Source of the DNA: Thermoanaerobacterales bacterium
GTDB lineage: Bacteria; Actinomycetota; Acidimicrobiia; Acidimicrobiales; JACDCH01
Length of the DNA: 36,990 bases
Assembly (NCBI GenBank): GCA_017577565.1
Contig: PKRH01000015.1
Span: 1-36,990 of the forward strand
Reading direction: 5' to 3'
Made by a program: the position numbers and the translations under genes
Shown: in pieces, positions 8,428 through 16,345 of the stretch
How positions within the stretch are numbered: position 1 is the first letter of the stretch
Layout of the letters: the number at the start of each line of letters is the position of its first letter
The notes under the pieces: model-generated
Databases searched by the model: none
What the model saw: the letters and a program-made list of their open reading frames with translations, nothing else
Told to the model about the DNA's origin: nothing

Positions 8428-10965
8428 TCAGGGCGAGGCGATCGCGGTGAGCACGTCCAGCCGGGCCGCCCGCCGGGCCGGTCGTACGCTGGCCAGCGCC
8501 CCGGCCAGCGCGCCGGCCACCAGGACGACGGCGAGCGTGCCGGTCGGCAGGGCGAAGCTGCCCAGGTTGCCGGTCGCCGCGCTCACGGTCTCGACCAGCG
8601 CCCACCCCAGGAACACGCCGAGGGCGACGCCGCCGGCGGCACCGAAGACGGCGAGCACCACCGACTCCCACCGCACCGCCGAGCGCACCTGGGCCCGGGT
8701 CGTGCCGACCGCCCGCAGCAGGCCCAGCTCCCGGACCCGCTCGTGGACGGCGAGCGACAGCGTGTTGGCGATGCCCATGAGGGCGATGACGACGGCCAGC
8801 GCCAGCAGGGCGTAGACGACGCCGATCATCATGTCGACGCCGGCGGTCATCGTGGCCGTGAACTCCTCGCGGTCCTCGACGTTCGGGCCGCCGAAGCGGT
8901 CGGCCACCTCGGTGACCGCGGCCTCGGCCTCGTCGAGGTCGACGCCGTCGGCCACGTCGACCAGCACCATCCGGTCGGTGGGCTGGAGCGCGTGGCGCTC
9001 CCACACGCTGCGGGGCAGCAGGTAGCCACCGGTCAGGTCGTCCACCTCGTAGGTGGCGGCGACGGCCAGCTCCTCGGTCCGGCCGTCGACGAAGGTGACC
9101 TCGACCGTGTCGCCCACCGCCCAGCCGTGGGACGACGCCGTGTCCTCGGCCACCGCGATCCGGCCGTCGCCCACGTCGGTGAGCGACCCGGCGGTGACGC
9201 CCAGGTCGGCCACCCGGGCCAGCTCGGCCGGCTCCGCGACCGACACCGACTTCACGTCGTCGTCGATCCGGACCTCGCCCGTGCCGAGCCCGGTCGCGAC
9301 CTCGACCTCGTCCAGGGTGGCCAGCTCGTCGGCCAGCCCCGGGCTGAAGCCGCCCCCGCCCCAGGCGCCGTCGTTGACGACGAGGTCGCTGGCCAGCGAG
9401 CGGTCCAGCGTGTCCTCGAGCGACGCCTCCAGCGACGAGGCGAACACCGTGAACAGCGTGACCACGGCGACGCCGACCATCAGCGCCGAGGCCGTGGCGG
9501 CCGTGCGGCGGGGGTTGCGCATGGCGTTCTCGCGGGCGAGGCCGCCGGGGACGCCCCGCAGGCGGGCGACCGGCGCGCCCAGCACGGCGACGGCCCGGCG
9601 GGCGACGACCGGCCCGAGCACGACGGCGCTGACCACCGTCAGCACCGCGCCGAGGCCGGCGACGGCCACGTTGCCCCCCTCGCTCGTCGCCGCGGCCAGG
9701 GTCAGCCCCACGCCGGCCGCCAGCACGGCGCCGCCGACGACGGCCCGGGCCCGGGAGGGCGAGGTCCGCTCGACCTCGGCGTCGCGCAGGGCGGCGAGCG
9801 GCGCGACCCGGGTGGCCCGCACCGCCGGGGCCGCCGCCGCGACCAGCGTCGTCACGACGCCGACGACGAGGCCCGCGACCACGGTGCTCGCCGTCACCAC
9901 CATGCCGCCGGTCGGCAGGGCGAAGCCCGCCAGGTCGAACAGCGCCGTCAGCAGGGCGGCGACGCCGAGGCCGCCGACCAGGCCGACCGCCGCGGCCACC
10001 AGGCCGACGACCAGCGCCTCGATCACGACCGTCCGCAGCACCTGGCCCCGGCCGGCGCCGATGGCCCGCAGCAGCGCCACCTGCCGGGTCCGCTGGGCGA
10101 CGAGGATCGAGAACGTGTTGTAGATGCTGAACGTGGCGACCAGCAGGGCGATGCCCGCGAAGGTCGTCAGCATCGCCAGCATCATGTCGAGGAAGGTGTC
10201 GGCGATCTCGTCCATCTGCTCGTCGGCGAGCGCCTCGCCGGTCACCGCCTCGACGCCGTCGGGGAGCGCGGCGTCGAGGCGCTCGGCCAGCTCCTCCGGG
10301 CTCACGCCCTCCTCGGCCCGCACGGCGATGCTCGACACGCCGTCCGGCGACCCGGTGACCTGGGCCATGGCGTCCTCGAGCGTCAGCCCGGTGTAGGTCA
10401 CGCCGGCCATCCCGTCCTCGTCGCCGAAGGTGGCGACGCCGACGATCGTGACCTCGAACGGCTCGGGGGTCAGCAGGGTCGTGGTGTCGCCGAGCGCCAG
10501 GTCGCCGCGCTCCAGCGTGTTGCGGTCGACGACCGCCTCGCCGCTGCGCTCCGGCGCCCGCCCCTCGGCCAGCCGGTAGGGGTTGAGCTCGGGGTCCTCG
10601 GTCCAGCTCCCGGCCAGCTGGGGCGGTCCCATGCCGCCGATCGGCTCGCCGTCGGCGCCGAGCAGCTGCCCGAGGCCGCTGACCTCGGGCTCGGCGTGGG
10701 CCACGCCGTCGACGGCCTCGACCCGCTCGACCAGGGACAGGTCGATGAGGCCCCGGGGCGAGTCCATCTCCATGAGGGTCTCGCTGCGGACGACGACGTC
10801 CTGGCCGGCGACGGCGCCGGCGAACAGGTCGTCGAAGTTGCGCCGCAGCGTCGAGCCGAGGACGAGCGTGCCGGTCAGGAAGGCCACGCCGAGCACGACG
10901 GCCAGCGACGTGCCGGCGAGGCGGCGGGCGTGGGCCCGCATCTCGCGCAGGGTCAGGAACAGCAC
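8428..10965 (-). CDS. FtsX/MacB-type ABC transporter permease (left cassette)
   Basis: This 845-residue permease has two FtsX domains. Order: an N-terminal TM (about residues 18-38), a large extracytoplasmic MacB-like domain to ~255, three TMs carrying NTFSILVAQRTRQVALLRAIGA, a central TM pair, a second extracytoplasmic region, then a C-terminal FtsX domain with IALMGIANTLSLAVHERVRE. Proteins of this type work with an ATPase to export or extract envelope-associated molecules such as peptides, antibiotics or lipids. The GTG start is preceded by GGGAGG with 7-nt spacing, inside the end of the ATPase gene 3 nt away. It is clearly paralogous to the permease at 18174-20702, sharing for example FSIYNTFSILVAQRTR. 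The substrate is unknown. Confidence 0.9.
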   Translation of the reverse strand: MLFLTLREMRAHARRLAGTSLAVVLGVAFLTGTLVLGSTLRRNFDDLFAGAVAGQDVVVRSETLMEMDSPRGLIDLSLVERVEAVDGVAHAEPEVSGLGQLLGADGEPIGGMGPPQLAGSWTEDPELNPYRLAEGRAPERSGEAVVDRNTLERGDLALGDTTTLLTPEPFEVTIVGVATFGDEDGMAGVTYTGLTLEDAMAQVTGSPDGVSSIAVRAEEGVSPEELAERLDAALPDGVEAVTGEALADEQMDEIADTFLDMMLAMLTTFAGIALLVATFSIYNTFSILVAQRTRQVALLRAIGAGRGQVLRTVVIEALVVGLVAAAVGLVGGLGVAALLTALFDLAGFALPTGGMVVTASTVVAGLVVGVVTTLVAAAAPAVRATRVAPLAALRDAEVERTSPSRARAVVGGAVLAAGVGLTLAAATSEGGNVAVAGLGAVLTVVSAVVLGPVVARRAVAVLGAPVARLRGVPGGLARENAMRNPRRTAATASALMVGVAVVTLFTVFASSLEASLEDTLDRSLASDLVVNDGAWGGGGFSPGLADELATLDEVEVATGLGTGEVRIDDDVKSVSVAEPAELARVADLGVTAGSLTDVGDGRIAVAEDTASSHGWAVGDTVEVTFVDGRTEELAVAATYEVDDLTGGYLLPRSVWERHALQPTDRMVLVDVADGVDLDEAEAAVTEVADRFGGPNVEDREEFTATMTAGVDMMIGVVYALLALAVVIALMGIANTLSLAVHERVRELGLLRAVGTTRAQVRSAVRWESVVLAVFGAAGGVALGVFLGWALVETVSAATGNLGSFALPTGTLAVVLVAGALAGALASVRPARRAARLDVLTAIASP

Positions 10966-10968
10966 GGC

Positions 10969-11733
10969 TCAACCTCCCAGGCTCGAGGTGCGCTCGAGGA
11001 TCGACGCGGTCGTCGGGTCGTCGTCGCGCCCGACGATCCGCCCGTCGGCCAGGAACACGACGCTGTCGGCCACCGCGGCGGCCCGCGGGTCGTGGGTGAC
11101 CATGACGACGGTCTGGCCCAGCTCGTCGACGGCCCGGCGCAGGAGCTGGAGGATCTCCGCGCCGGCGCGGGAGTCCAGGTTGCCGGTGGGCTCGTCGGCG
11201 AAGACGATGTCGGGCCGCCGCACCAGGGCGCGGGCGACGGCGACCCGCTGCTGCTGCCCGCCCGACAGCTCGGACGGGCGGTGGGCCAGGCGGTCGCCGA
11301 GGCCCATCGTCTCGACGACCTCGGCCAGGCGGTCGGGGTCGGTCCGCCGGCCGGCCAGCCGGTCGGGCAGGGTGATGTTCTCCTCGGCCGTGAGCGTCGG
11401 CACCAGGTTGAAGGCCTGGAACACGAAGCCGACCCGGTCGCGGCGCAGCAGGGTGAGGTCCCGGTCGCTCAGCGTGCCGAGGTCGACGTCGCCGAGCAGC
11501 ACGCGCCCCTCGGTCACCGTGTCGAGCCCGGCGACGCAGTGCATGAGCGTGGACTTGCCCGAGCCCGACGGGCCCATGATGGCGGTGAACCGGCCGGCCT
11601 CGAAGCCGACCGTGACGGCGTCGAGCGCCATCACCGCCGTGGGGCCGGACCCGTAGACCTTGGTCGCCTCGACCGCCTGCGCGGCCAGGCGGGTGCGGAC
11701 GTCGGTGGACGTGGCGGTGGGTGTCGTGGTCAT
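10969..11733 (-). CDS. ABC transporter ATP-binding protein (LolD/MacB type, left cassette)
   Basis: This 254-residue nucleotide-binding subunit partners the adjacent permease. It has Walker A GPSGSGKST (54-62), a Q-loop in FVFQAFNLVPTLTAEENI, signature LSGGQQQRVAVARAL, Walker B IVFADEPTGNLDS and the switch histidine in VMVTHDP. The N-terminus (MTTTPTATSTD) is short and Thr-rich. The close paralog is at 17388-18170. ATG 11733 lacks a strong Shine-Dalgarno. Upstream, 94 bp separate it from the response regulator gene and hold a hairpin and the inverted repeat GGCGCG-GTA-CGCGCC, which also occurs before the kinase gene of this cassette. That suggests its own promoter, regulated by the linked response regulator. 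Confidence 0.92.
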   Translation of the reverse strand: MTTTPTATSTDVRTRLAAQAVEATKVYGSGPTAVMALDAVTVGFEAGRFTAIMGPSGSGKSTLMHCVAGLDTVTEGRVLLGDVDLGTLSDRDLTLLRRDRVGFVFQAFNLVPTLTAEENITLPDRLAGRRTDPDRLAEVVETMGLGDRLAHRPSELSGGQQQRVAVARALVRRPDIVFADEPTGNLDSRAGAEILQLLRRAVDELGQTVVMVTHDPRAAAVADSVVFLADGRIVGRDDDPTTASILERTSSLGG

Positions 11734-11798
11734 GCCCCGATCGTCCGCCCGGCACCCCCGCCCGTCGTTGCCCGGGGGGATGATCCCCGCCTACGCCC

Positions 11799-11813
11799 GG
11801 CGCGGTACGCGCC
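11799..11813. promoter_or_regulatory. Inverted-repeat operator candidate, left cassette ABC promoter
   Basis: GGCGCG-GTA-CGCGCC has perfect 6-bp arms and lies 65 nt upstream of the ABC ATPase start on the minus strand. Nearly the same sequence lies 64 nt upstream of the linked histidine kinase start (13835-13849). It probably binds the response regulator at 11828-12508. Confidence 0.5.
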
Positions 11814-11817
11814 CGGG

Positions 11818-11837
11818 CGGCGGCTGCTCAGCCGCCG
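11818..11837 (-). terminator. Hairpin at the end of the left two-component operon
   Basis: CGGCGGCTG (11818-11826) and its complement (11829-11837) form a stem of about 8 bp with a tetraloop, overlapping the response regulator stop codon. It could end or attenuate transcription before the ABC genes. There is no T-tract. Confidence 0.45.
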
Positions 11838-12508
11838 CCGTCGGGCCGGGCCGACCAGCCGGGGCGCACGAGCCCCGACTCGTAGGCGAACACGACGAGC
11901 TGGGCGCGGTCGCGGGCCCCCAGCTTGGTCATGGCCCGGCTGACGTGGGTCTTGGCGGTCATGGGGCTGACGACGAGCCGCTCGGCGATCTCGTCGTTGG
12001 ACAGCCCTTCGGCGACCAGCACCATGACCTCCCGCTCGCGGTCGGTCAGCGTGTCGAGCGCGGGGTGGCGGGGGGCGCGGCTCTGGGTCGCGAACGCGCC
12101 GATCAGGCGACGGGTCACGCTGGGCGACAGCAGGGCGTCGCCGGCCGCGACCGCCCGCACGGCCCGCAGCAGCTCGACCGGCTCGGTGTCCTTGACCAGG
12201 AACCCGCTCGCCCCCGAGCGGATGGCCTCGAACACGTACTCGTCGAGCTCGAAGGTCGTGAGGATGACGATGTGGACGCCGGACAGCCGGTCGTCGGCGG
12301 CGATGGCCCTGGTGGCGGTCAGGCCGTCGGTGCCGGGCATGCGGATGTCCATGAGCACGACGTCCGGCCGCTCGCGCCGGGCCATGGCCACGGCCTCGTC
12401 GCCGTCCCCGGCCTCGCCCACGACGACGATGTCGTCCTGGGCGTCGAGCAGCGCCCGGAACCCGGCCCGGACCAGCGCCTGGTCGTCGGCGAGCAGGACG
12501 CGGATCAC
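11828..12508 (-). CDS. NarL/FixJ-family response regulator (left cassette)
   Basis: This 226-residue regulator has an N-terminal receiver domain with acidic residues Asp8-Asp9, phospho-acceptor Asp54 in VVLMDIRMP, a conserved Thr in VILTTF and Lys in FLVKD. A C-terminal LuxR-type helix-turn-helix follows (LTDREREVMVLVAEGLSNDEIAERL, quoted here as two adjoining segments, with VSPMTAKTHVSRAMTKL as recognition region). The GTG start overlaps the kinase stop by 4 nt, so the pair is translationally coupled. It should be phosphorylated by the kinase at 12505-13770. Its likely sites are the GGCGCG-N3/4-CGCGCC repeats upstream of the kinase and of the ABC ATPase. Confidence 0.93.
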   Translation of the reverse strand: MIRVLLADDQALVRAGFRALLDAQDDIVVVGEAGDGDEAVAMARRERPDVVLMDIRMPGTDGLTATRAIAADDRLSGVHIVILTTFELDEYVFEAIRSGASGFLVKDTEPVELLRAVRAVAAGDALLSPSVTRRLIGAFATQSRAPRHPALDTLTDREREVMVLVAEGLSNDEIAERLVVSPMTAKTHVSRAMTKLGARDRAQLVVFAYESGLVRPGWSARPDGGG

Positions 12509-13770
12509 CGGCCGCCCCCGAGGGGGAGCCGCGCCCGGACCCGGAACCCGCGGCCGGGACGGGGCCCGGCCTCCAGCGTGCCGCCGAGGGCGTGCGCCCG
12601 CTCGGCCATGCCGGTGATGCCCCGGCCCGCGGCGCGCCCGTCGCCCCCCGGCGGTCCCTGCCCGTCGTCGTCCACCTGCACCTCCAGCTCGTCGTCGGTC
12701 CGCCGGACCCGCACCCGCACCCGCGTCGCCCGCGCGTGGCGGACGACGTTGGTCAGGGACTCCTGCACGATCCGGAACGCGGCCGCCTCGACGCCGGCGG
12801 GCAGCCCGGCGGCCACCTCGGCGGCGACGCCGTCACCGTCGCCCTCGACGACCGCGGTGCCGTCCCCGTCGCGGCCGTCGGCGGCGACCCGGCTCTCGAT
12901 CCGCACGTCCAGCCCGGCGCCGCGGGCCCGGTCGGCCAGCTCCCGCAGGTCGCCGAGCCGAGGCGTGGGCGATCGGGGCGCCAGCTCCCGGTCGTCCTCG
13001 CCGTGGCGCAGCACGTCGAGCACCGACCGCAGCTCGCCGAGCGCCTCCTTGCTCGCCTCCTTGATGGCGGCCAGCGCCGACCGCACCTGCTCGGGGTCGG
13101 CGTCGCCGTGGCCCTCCTCCAGCAGGTGGAGCGCCACGCCGGCCCGGACGTTGATCATCGAGATGTCGTGGGCCAGGACGTCGTGCAGCTCGCGGGCGAT
13201 GCGCAGCCGCTCCTCGCCCGCCACCCGCCGGGCCTCCTCGGCCCGGGCCCGGGCCTGCTCGGCGCTGCGCTCGAGCCAGCTCCGGGTCAGCTCGCCGGCG
13301 AAGCCGAGGACGAGCACCCAGGCGCCGACCGCCACCATGGCGGCCCACTCGATCCGCCCCTCCTCGATCAGCGGGTCGACGACCACCTCGACCACGTAGC
13401 AGGCCGCGACGATGGCCCACGCCCACCGGCGGCCGAGCACGATGGCGCTGACGAAGGCGATCATCAGCGCGGTGAACGCCGGCCCGTTGGGGTAGTCGCG
13501 CAGCGTGTAGGTGGCGGCGACCGCGGCGGTGAGGCCCAGCACCGCGAGCGGGTACCGGAGGCGCCCCAGCAGGGCGACCGGCCCGGCCAGCAGCAGCACG
13601 TACGCCAGGACGTCGAGGGGGCGCGCGTCGGGCTGGTGGTCGGCGGCCGCCGTCGTGGCGCCCACGTGGACGACCGCGGCGACCAGCGCGGGCCCCACGA
13701 GCCGCACCCACCGCGGGAGCGCGACGCCGTGGTGCAGCTGCACGGGCGCGTCCGCGGGCACGGTGGTCAC
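12505..13770 (-). CDS. DesK/NarL-associated sensor histidine kinase (left cassette)
   Basis: This 421-residue membrane kinase has an N-terminal region of about five hydrophobic helices (to ~residue 150), a short coiled segment rich in Ala/Glu/Arg, and a HisKA_3 dimerisation box with phospho-acceptor His196 in RELHDVLAHDISMI. A GHKL ATPase domain follows, with N-box QESLTNVVRHA and G-boxes VDDDGQGP and GRGITGMAERA. There is no extracellular sensor domain, so sensing is probably within the membrane. GTG 13770 is chosen because the -10 TACCGT lies 6 nt upstream, and the open frame beyond it looks like promoter sequence. Only His and N-box features, not overall close similarity, link it to the kinase at 14447-15706, which belongs to a different subfamily. 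Confidence 0.9.
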   Translation of the reverse strand: MTTVPADAPVQLHHGVALPRWVRLVGPALVAAVVHVGATTAAADHQPDARPLDVLAYVLLLAGPVALLGRLRYPLAVLGLTAAVAATYTLRDYPNGPAFTALMIAFVSAIVLGRRWAWAIVAACYVVEVVVDPLIEEGRIEWAAMVAVGAWVLVLGFAGELTRSWLERSAEQARARAEEARRVAGEERLRIARELHDVLAHDISMINVRAGVALHLLEEGHGDADPEQVRSALAAIKEASKEALGELRSVLDVLRHGEDDRELAPRSPTPRLGDLRELADRARGAGLDVRIESRVAADGRDGDGTAVVEGDGDGVAAEVAAGLPAGVEAAAFRIVQESLTNVVRHARATRVRVRVRRTDDELEVQVDDDGQGPPGGDGRAAGRGITGMAERAHALGGTLEAGPRPGRGFRVRARLPLGGGR

Positions 13771-13776
13771 AGCTGC

Positions 13777-13782
13777 ACGGTA
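13777..13782 (-). promoter_or_regulatory. -10 element of the left kinase gene, leaderless
   Basis: TACCGT on the minus strand ends 6 nt before GTG 13770. Confidence 0.5.
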
Positions 13783-13811
13783 GGACGGCACGGGCGCGCC
13801 GTCATCGCACC

Positions 13812-13827
13812 GGCGCGGTATCGCGCC
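13812..13827. promoter_or_regulatory. Inverted-repeat operator candidate, proximal site
   Basis: GGCGCG-GTAT-CGCGCC has perfect 6-bp arms, 29 nt upstream of the kinase -10 box. It lies between the divergent kinase and SnoaL-like genes and could influence both. Confidence 0.5.
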
Positions 13828-13834
13828 CACCGCG

Positions 13835-13849
13835 GGCGCGGTACGCGGC
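13835..13849. promoter_or_regulatory. Inverted-repeat operator candidate, distal site
   Basis: GGCGCG-GTA-CGCGGC has one mismatch between its arms and lies 7 bp from the proximal site. It is 64 nt from the kinase start, matching the 65-nt position of the ABC promoter site at 11799-11813. Confidence 0.45.
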
Positions 13850-13870
13850 GGCGTGCTTCAGTGGACGGCC

Positions 13871-14356
13871 ATGACGCCCGACGACCTCGTCGCCATCGAG
13901 GAGATCCGCCAGCTGAAGTACCGCTACGTCCGGTTCCTCGACACCAAGCGCTGGGACGACCTGGCCGAGCTGCTCACGCCGGACGTGACGGTGTCCTTCG
14001 GCGGCGGCGCCGTCGAGCGCTCGGGCCGCGACGAGGTCATGGCCTTCTTCGTCGAGTCGCTGGGCGACACGTCGACCTTCACCCGCCACACGGTCGGCCA
14101 GCCCGAGATCACGCTGGTCGACGCCGACACCGCCACCGGCACGTGGGCGCTCGCGGACGAGGTCGTCATGAGCGAGGGCGGCCTCACGGTCCGGGGCGCC
14201 GGCTACTACGACGACCGCTACGTGCGCACCGCGGACGGCTGGCGGATCGCCCACACCGGCTACCGCCGGCTCTACGAGGAGATCGAGCCCCGCCGCGACG
14301 AGGTGCGGCTCACCGCCAGCTGGTGGGCGACCGACGGCCGCTCGTCGCTCGGTTGA
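13871..14356 (+). CDS. SnoaL-like (NTF2-fold) domain protein
   Basis: This 161-residue single-domain protein has the cone-shaped alpha+beta NTF2 fold of the SnoaL_4 group. Landmarks are AIEEIRQLKYRYVRFLDTKR, DDLAELLTPDVTVSFGGG, the central FTRHTVGQPEI strand, TATGTWALADEV, and the end YDDRYVRTADGWRIAHTGYRR. Such proteins may be isomerases, dehydratases, hydrolases or ligand-binding proteins; the sequence does not decide. ATG 13871 fits the family start; an upstream in-frame GTG at 13853 is less likely. It sits alone at the centre of two outward-facing sensor/ABC cassettes, and its promoter region overlaps the left cassette's tandem repeats. Confidence 0.82.
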   Translation: MTPDDLVAIEEIRQLKYRYVRFLDTKRWDDLAELLTPDVTVSFGGGAVERSGRDEVMAFFVESLGDTSTFTRHTVGQPEITLVDADTATGTWALADEVVMSEGGLTVRGAGYYDDRYVRTADGWRIAHTGYRRLYEEIEPRRDEVRLTASWWATDGRSSLG

Positions 14357-14370
14357 CCGCCGGGCGCGGA

Positions 14371-14388
14371 GGTGGGGTTGTCCCCACC
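14371..14388. promoter_or_regulatory. Inverted-repeat operator candidate, right cassette kinase promoter
   Basis: GGTGGGG-TTGT-CCCCACC has perfect 7-bp arms, 45 nt before the -10 box and 58 nt before GTG 14447. The same repeat with the same spacing precedes the ABC ATPase gene (17312-17329). Confidence 0.65.
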
Positions 14389-14433
14389 CGGCGGACGCCC
14401 GTTCCCCTCATGGCCGTGGGCGGGGCCCGCACT

Positions 14434-14439
14434 TAGCGT
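14434..14439 (+). promoter_or_regulatory. -10 element of the right kinase gene, leaderless
   Basis: TAGCGT ends 7 nt before GTG 14447 and follows a conserved CGGGGCCCG block. Confidence 0.5.
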
Positions 14440-14446
14440 TGGTCCC

Positions 14447-15706
14447 GTGATCAGGGACCTGCTGCGCCCGTGGCGCGAGGCGTCGACGTGGTGGACGCTC
14501 ACCCACCTGCTGCTGGACGTGGCGGTGGGCACCGTCGCGTTCACGGTCGTCTTCGCCCTCCTCGTCACCTCGGTGGTCCTGCTCCTCACCTTCCCCCTGG
14601 CGATCCCGGTGGCGTGGCTGCTGGTCGTGAGCGCCCGGGCGCTGGCCCAGCTCGAGCGCTCCCGCGTCGGCGCCCTGCTGGGCGTGGCCGTCGACGACCC
14701 GGTGCCGCCGCTCGCCGCCCGCACGGCGTGGGCCCGCCTGGCCGAGCGCCTGCGCTCCGGGGCGCGGTGGCGGGAGGTCGCCTACCACCTGCTGGCGCTC
14801 CCCCGGGGCCTGCTCACGAGCATCGTGGCCGGAGCGGCGTGGTGCGGCTCGGCGGCGCTGCTGCTCCTCCCGCTGTACGTCTCGTCGCTGCCGGGCGGGT
14901 CGGCGAAGTTCGGGCTGTTCGAGGTGTCGCAGGGGCCGGGCGCGGCGCTGGCCGCGCTCGTGGGCCTGAGCGGCCTCGCCGTCGCCGCGCCGTGGATCAC
15001 CCTCGGGCTCGGGCGGCTCGACGTCGCCACCGCCCGCTGGCTGCTCGGCCCCCGGCCCGACGCCGAGCTGGGCGAGCGGCTGAGCCGGCTGGAGACCAGC
15101 CGGGCCGCGGCCCTCGACAGCGCCGAGGCCGAGCGCCGCCGCATCGAGCGCGACCTCCACGACGGCGCCCAGCAGCGGCTGGTCGCCCTGGCCATGGGCC
15201 TGGGCGCGGCCAAGGAGCGGCTGGAGACGAACCCCGAGGAGGGCCGCCAGCTCGTGGCCGAGGCGCACGAGGAGGCGAAGGCCGCGCTCCGGGAGATCCG
15301 CGACCTCGTGCGGGGGATCCACCCGGTCATCCTCGAGGACCGCGGCCTCGACGCCGCGCTGTCGGCCCTCGTCGCCCGCACGCCGGTCCCCGTCGACCTC
15401 CGGGTCGAGGTCACCGAGCGGCCGCCCGCCGCGGTCGAGAGCGCCGCCTACTTCGTGGTGGCCGAGGCCCTGACCAACGTCACCCGCCACGCCCACGCCA
15501 CCCGGGCCGCCGTCACCATCGCCCGGACGGCCGACCGGCTGGTGCTGGAGGTGCGCGACGACGGCGTCGGCGGCGCCGACCCCGACCGGGGCACCGGCCT
15601 GCACGGCCTGCGGGACCGGGTCACCGCGCTCGGCGGCACGATGCACCTCATCAGCCCGCCCGGCGGGCCGACCACCCTGCTCGTGGAGCTGCCATGCGGA
15701 TCGTGA
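14447..15706 (+). CDS. Sensor histidine kinase with membrane sensor domain (right cassette)
   Basis: This 419-residue kinase begins with a putative-sensor membrane domain of the actinobacterial type (PF13796-like): about four hydrophobic helices within residues 20-190, with LLTFPLAIPVAWLLVV and the WREVAYHLLALPRGLL segment. A HisKA_3 box carries His238 in ERDLHDGAQQRLVALAMG. The ATPase domain shows VAEALTNVTRHAHAT and VRDDGVGGADPDRGTGLHG, which are N-box and G-box regions. GTG 14447 is chosen from TAGCGT 7 nt upstream and the conserved VIRDLLRPWREAS beginning. The 3' end overlaps the response regulator by 13 nt. The signal probably comes from the membrane or envelope. Its promoter repeat indicates autoregulation by the partner regulator. 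Confidence 0.92.
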   Translation: MIRDLLRPWREASTWWTLTHLLLDVAVGTVAFTVVFALLVTSVVLLLTFPLAIPVAWLLVVSARALAQLERSRVGALLGVAVDDPVPPLAARTAWARLAERLRSGARWREVAYHLLALPRGLLTSIVAGAAWCGSAALLLLPLYVSSLPGGSAKFGLFEVSQGPGAALAALVGLSGLAVAAPWITLGLGRLDVATARWLLGPRPDAELGERLSRLETSRAAALDSAEAERRRIERDLHDGAQQRLVALAMGLGAAKERLETNPEEGRQLVAEAHEEAKAALREIRDLVRGIHPVILEDRGLDAALSALVARTPVPVDLRVEVTERPPAAVESAAYFVVAEALTNVTRHAHATRAAVTIARTADRLVLEVRDDGVGGADPDRGTGLHGLRDRVTALGGTMHLISPPGGPTTLLVELPCGS

Positions 15707-16338
15707 TCGCGGAGGACTCGGTGCTGCTGCGGGCCGGGCTCACCCGGCTGCTCGCGGACGCCGGCGAGGAGGTCGTGGGCACCGTCGACAACGCCGACGA
15801 CCTGCTGACCGTCGTCGAGCGCCACCAGCCCGACCTGGCGGTGGTCGACGTGCGCATGCCCCCCACCCACACCGACGACGGGCTGCGGGCGGCGCTGCAG
15901 ATCCGGGCCCGGTGGCCCCGCATCGGCATCCTCGTCCTCTCCCAGTACGTCGAGGAGACCTACGCCAGCGAGCTGCTGGCCGACGACACCTCCGGCCTCG
16001 GCTACCTCCTGAAGGACCGCATCGCCGACGTGTCCGAGTTCCTGGAGGCCGTGCGCCGGGTCGGCGCCGGCGGCACGGCGCTCGACCCCGAGGTCGTCGC
16101 CCAGCTGCTGGCCCGCTCCCGCCGGCGCGACCCGCTCGACCGGCTGTCGCCCCGCGAGCGCGAGGTGCTCGGCCTCATGGCCGAGGGCCGCTCCAACGCC
16201 GCCATCGCCCGCGAGCTGGTGGTGAGCGAGGGCGCCGTCGAGAAGCACATCAGCAACATCTTCATGAAGCTGGACCTGCCCCCCACCGAGAACGACCACC
16301 GCCGGGTGCTCGCCGTGCTGCGGTGGTTGGAGAGCTGA
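15694..16338 (+). CDS. NarL/FixJ-family response regulator (right cassette)
   Basis: This 214-residue regulator has receiver residues Glu7-Asp8, phospho-acceptor Asp52 in LAVVDVRMP, a Ser in LVLSQY and Lys in YLLKD. The C-terminal LuxR-type helix-turn-helix reads LSPREREVLGLMAEGRSNAA, then IARELVVSEGAVEKHISNIF. A PPTHTDDG insertion after the phospho-acceptor strand is typical of partners of HDGAQQ-type kinases. ATG 15694 lies inside the kinase 3' end, so expression is coupled. The best candidate binding sites are the GGTGGGG-N4-CCCCACC repeats upstream of its own kinase and of the ABC ATPase. Confidence 0.93.
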   Translation: MRIVIAEDSVLLRAGLTRLLADAGEEVVGTVDNADDLLTVVERHQPDLAVVDVRMPPTHTDDGLRAALQIRARWPRIGILVLSQYVEETYASELLADDTSGLGYLLKDRIADVSEFLEAVRRVGAGGTALDPEVVAQLLARSRRRDPLDRLSPREREVLGLMAEGRSNAAIARELVVSEGAVEKHISNIFMKLDLPPTENDHRRVLAVLRWLES

Positions 16339-16345
16339 GGTCGCC

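Noticed and set aside
8743..11943. Open frame of over 1000 codons on the plus strand, antisense to the left ABC genes
   Set aside because: It is a GC-rich frame shadow with low-complexity Arg/Gly/Ala/His composition, no domain and no start signal. The minus-strand frames encode intact ABC domains.
14357..14446. Promoter of the right kinase read as an attenuator because of the GGTGGGG/CCCCACC stem
   Set aside because: The repeat lies upstream of the -10 box, so it would not be transcribed from that promoter. The same repeat at the same distance at 17312 favours a DNA-binding site.
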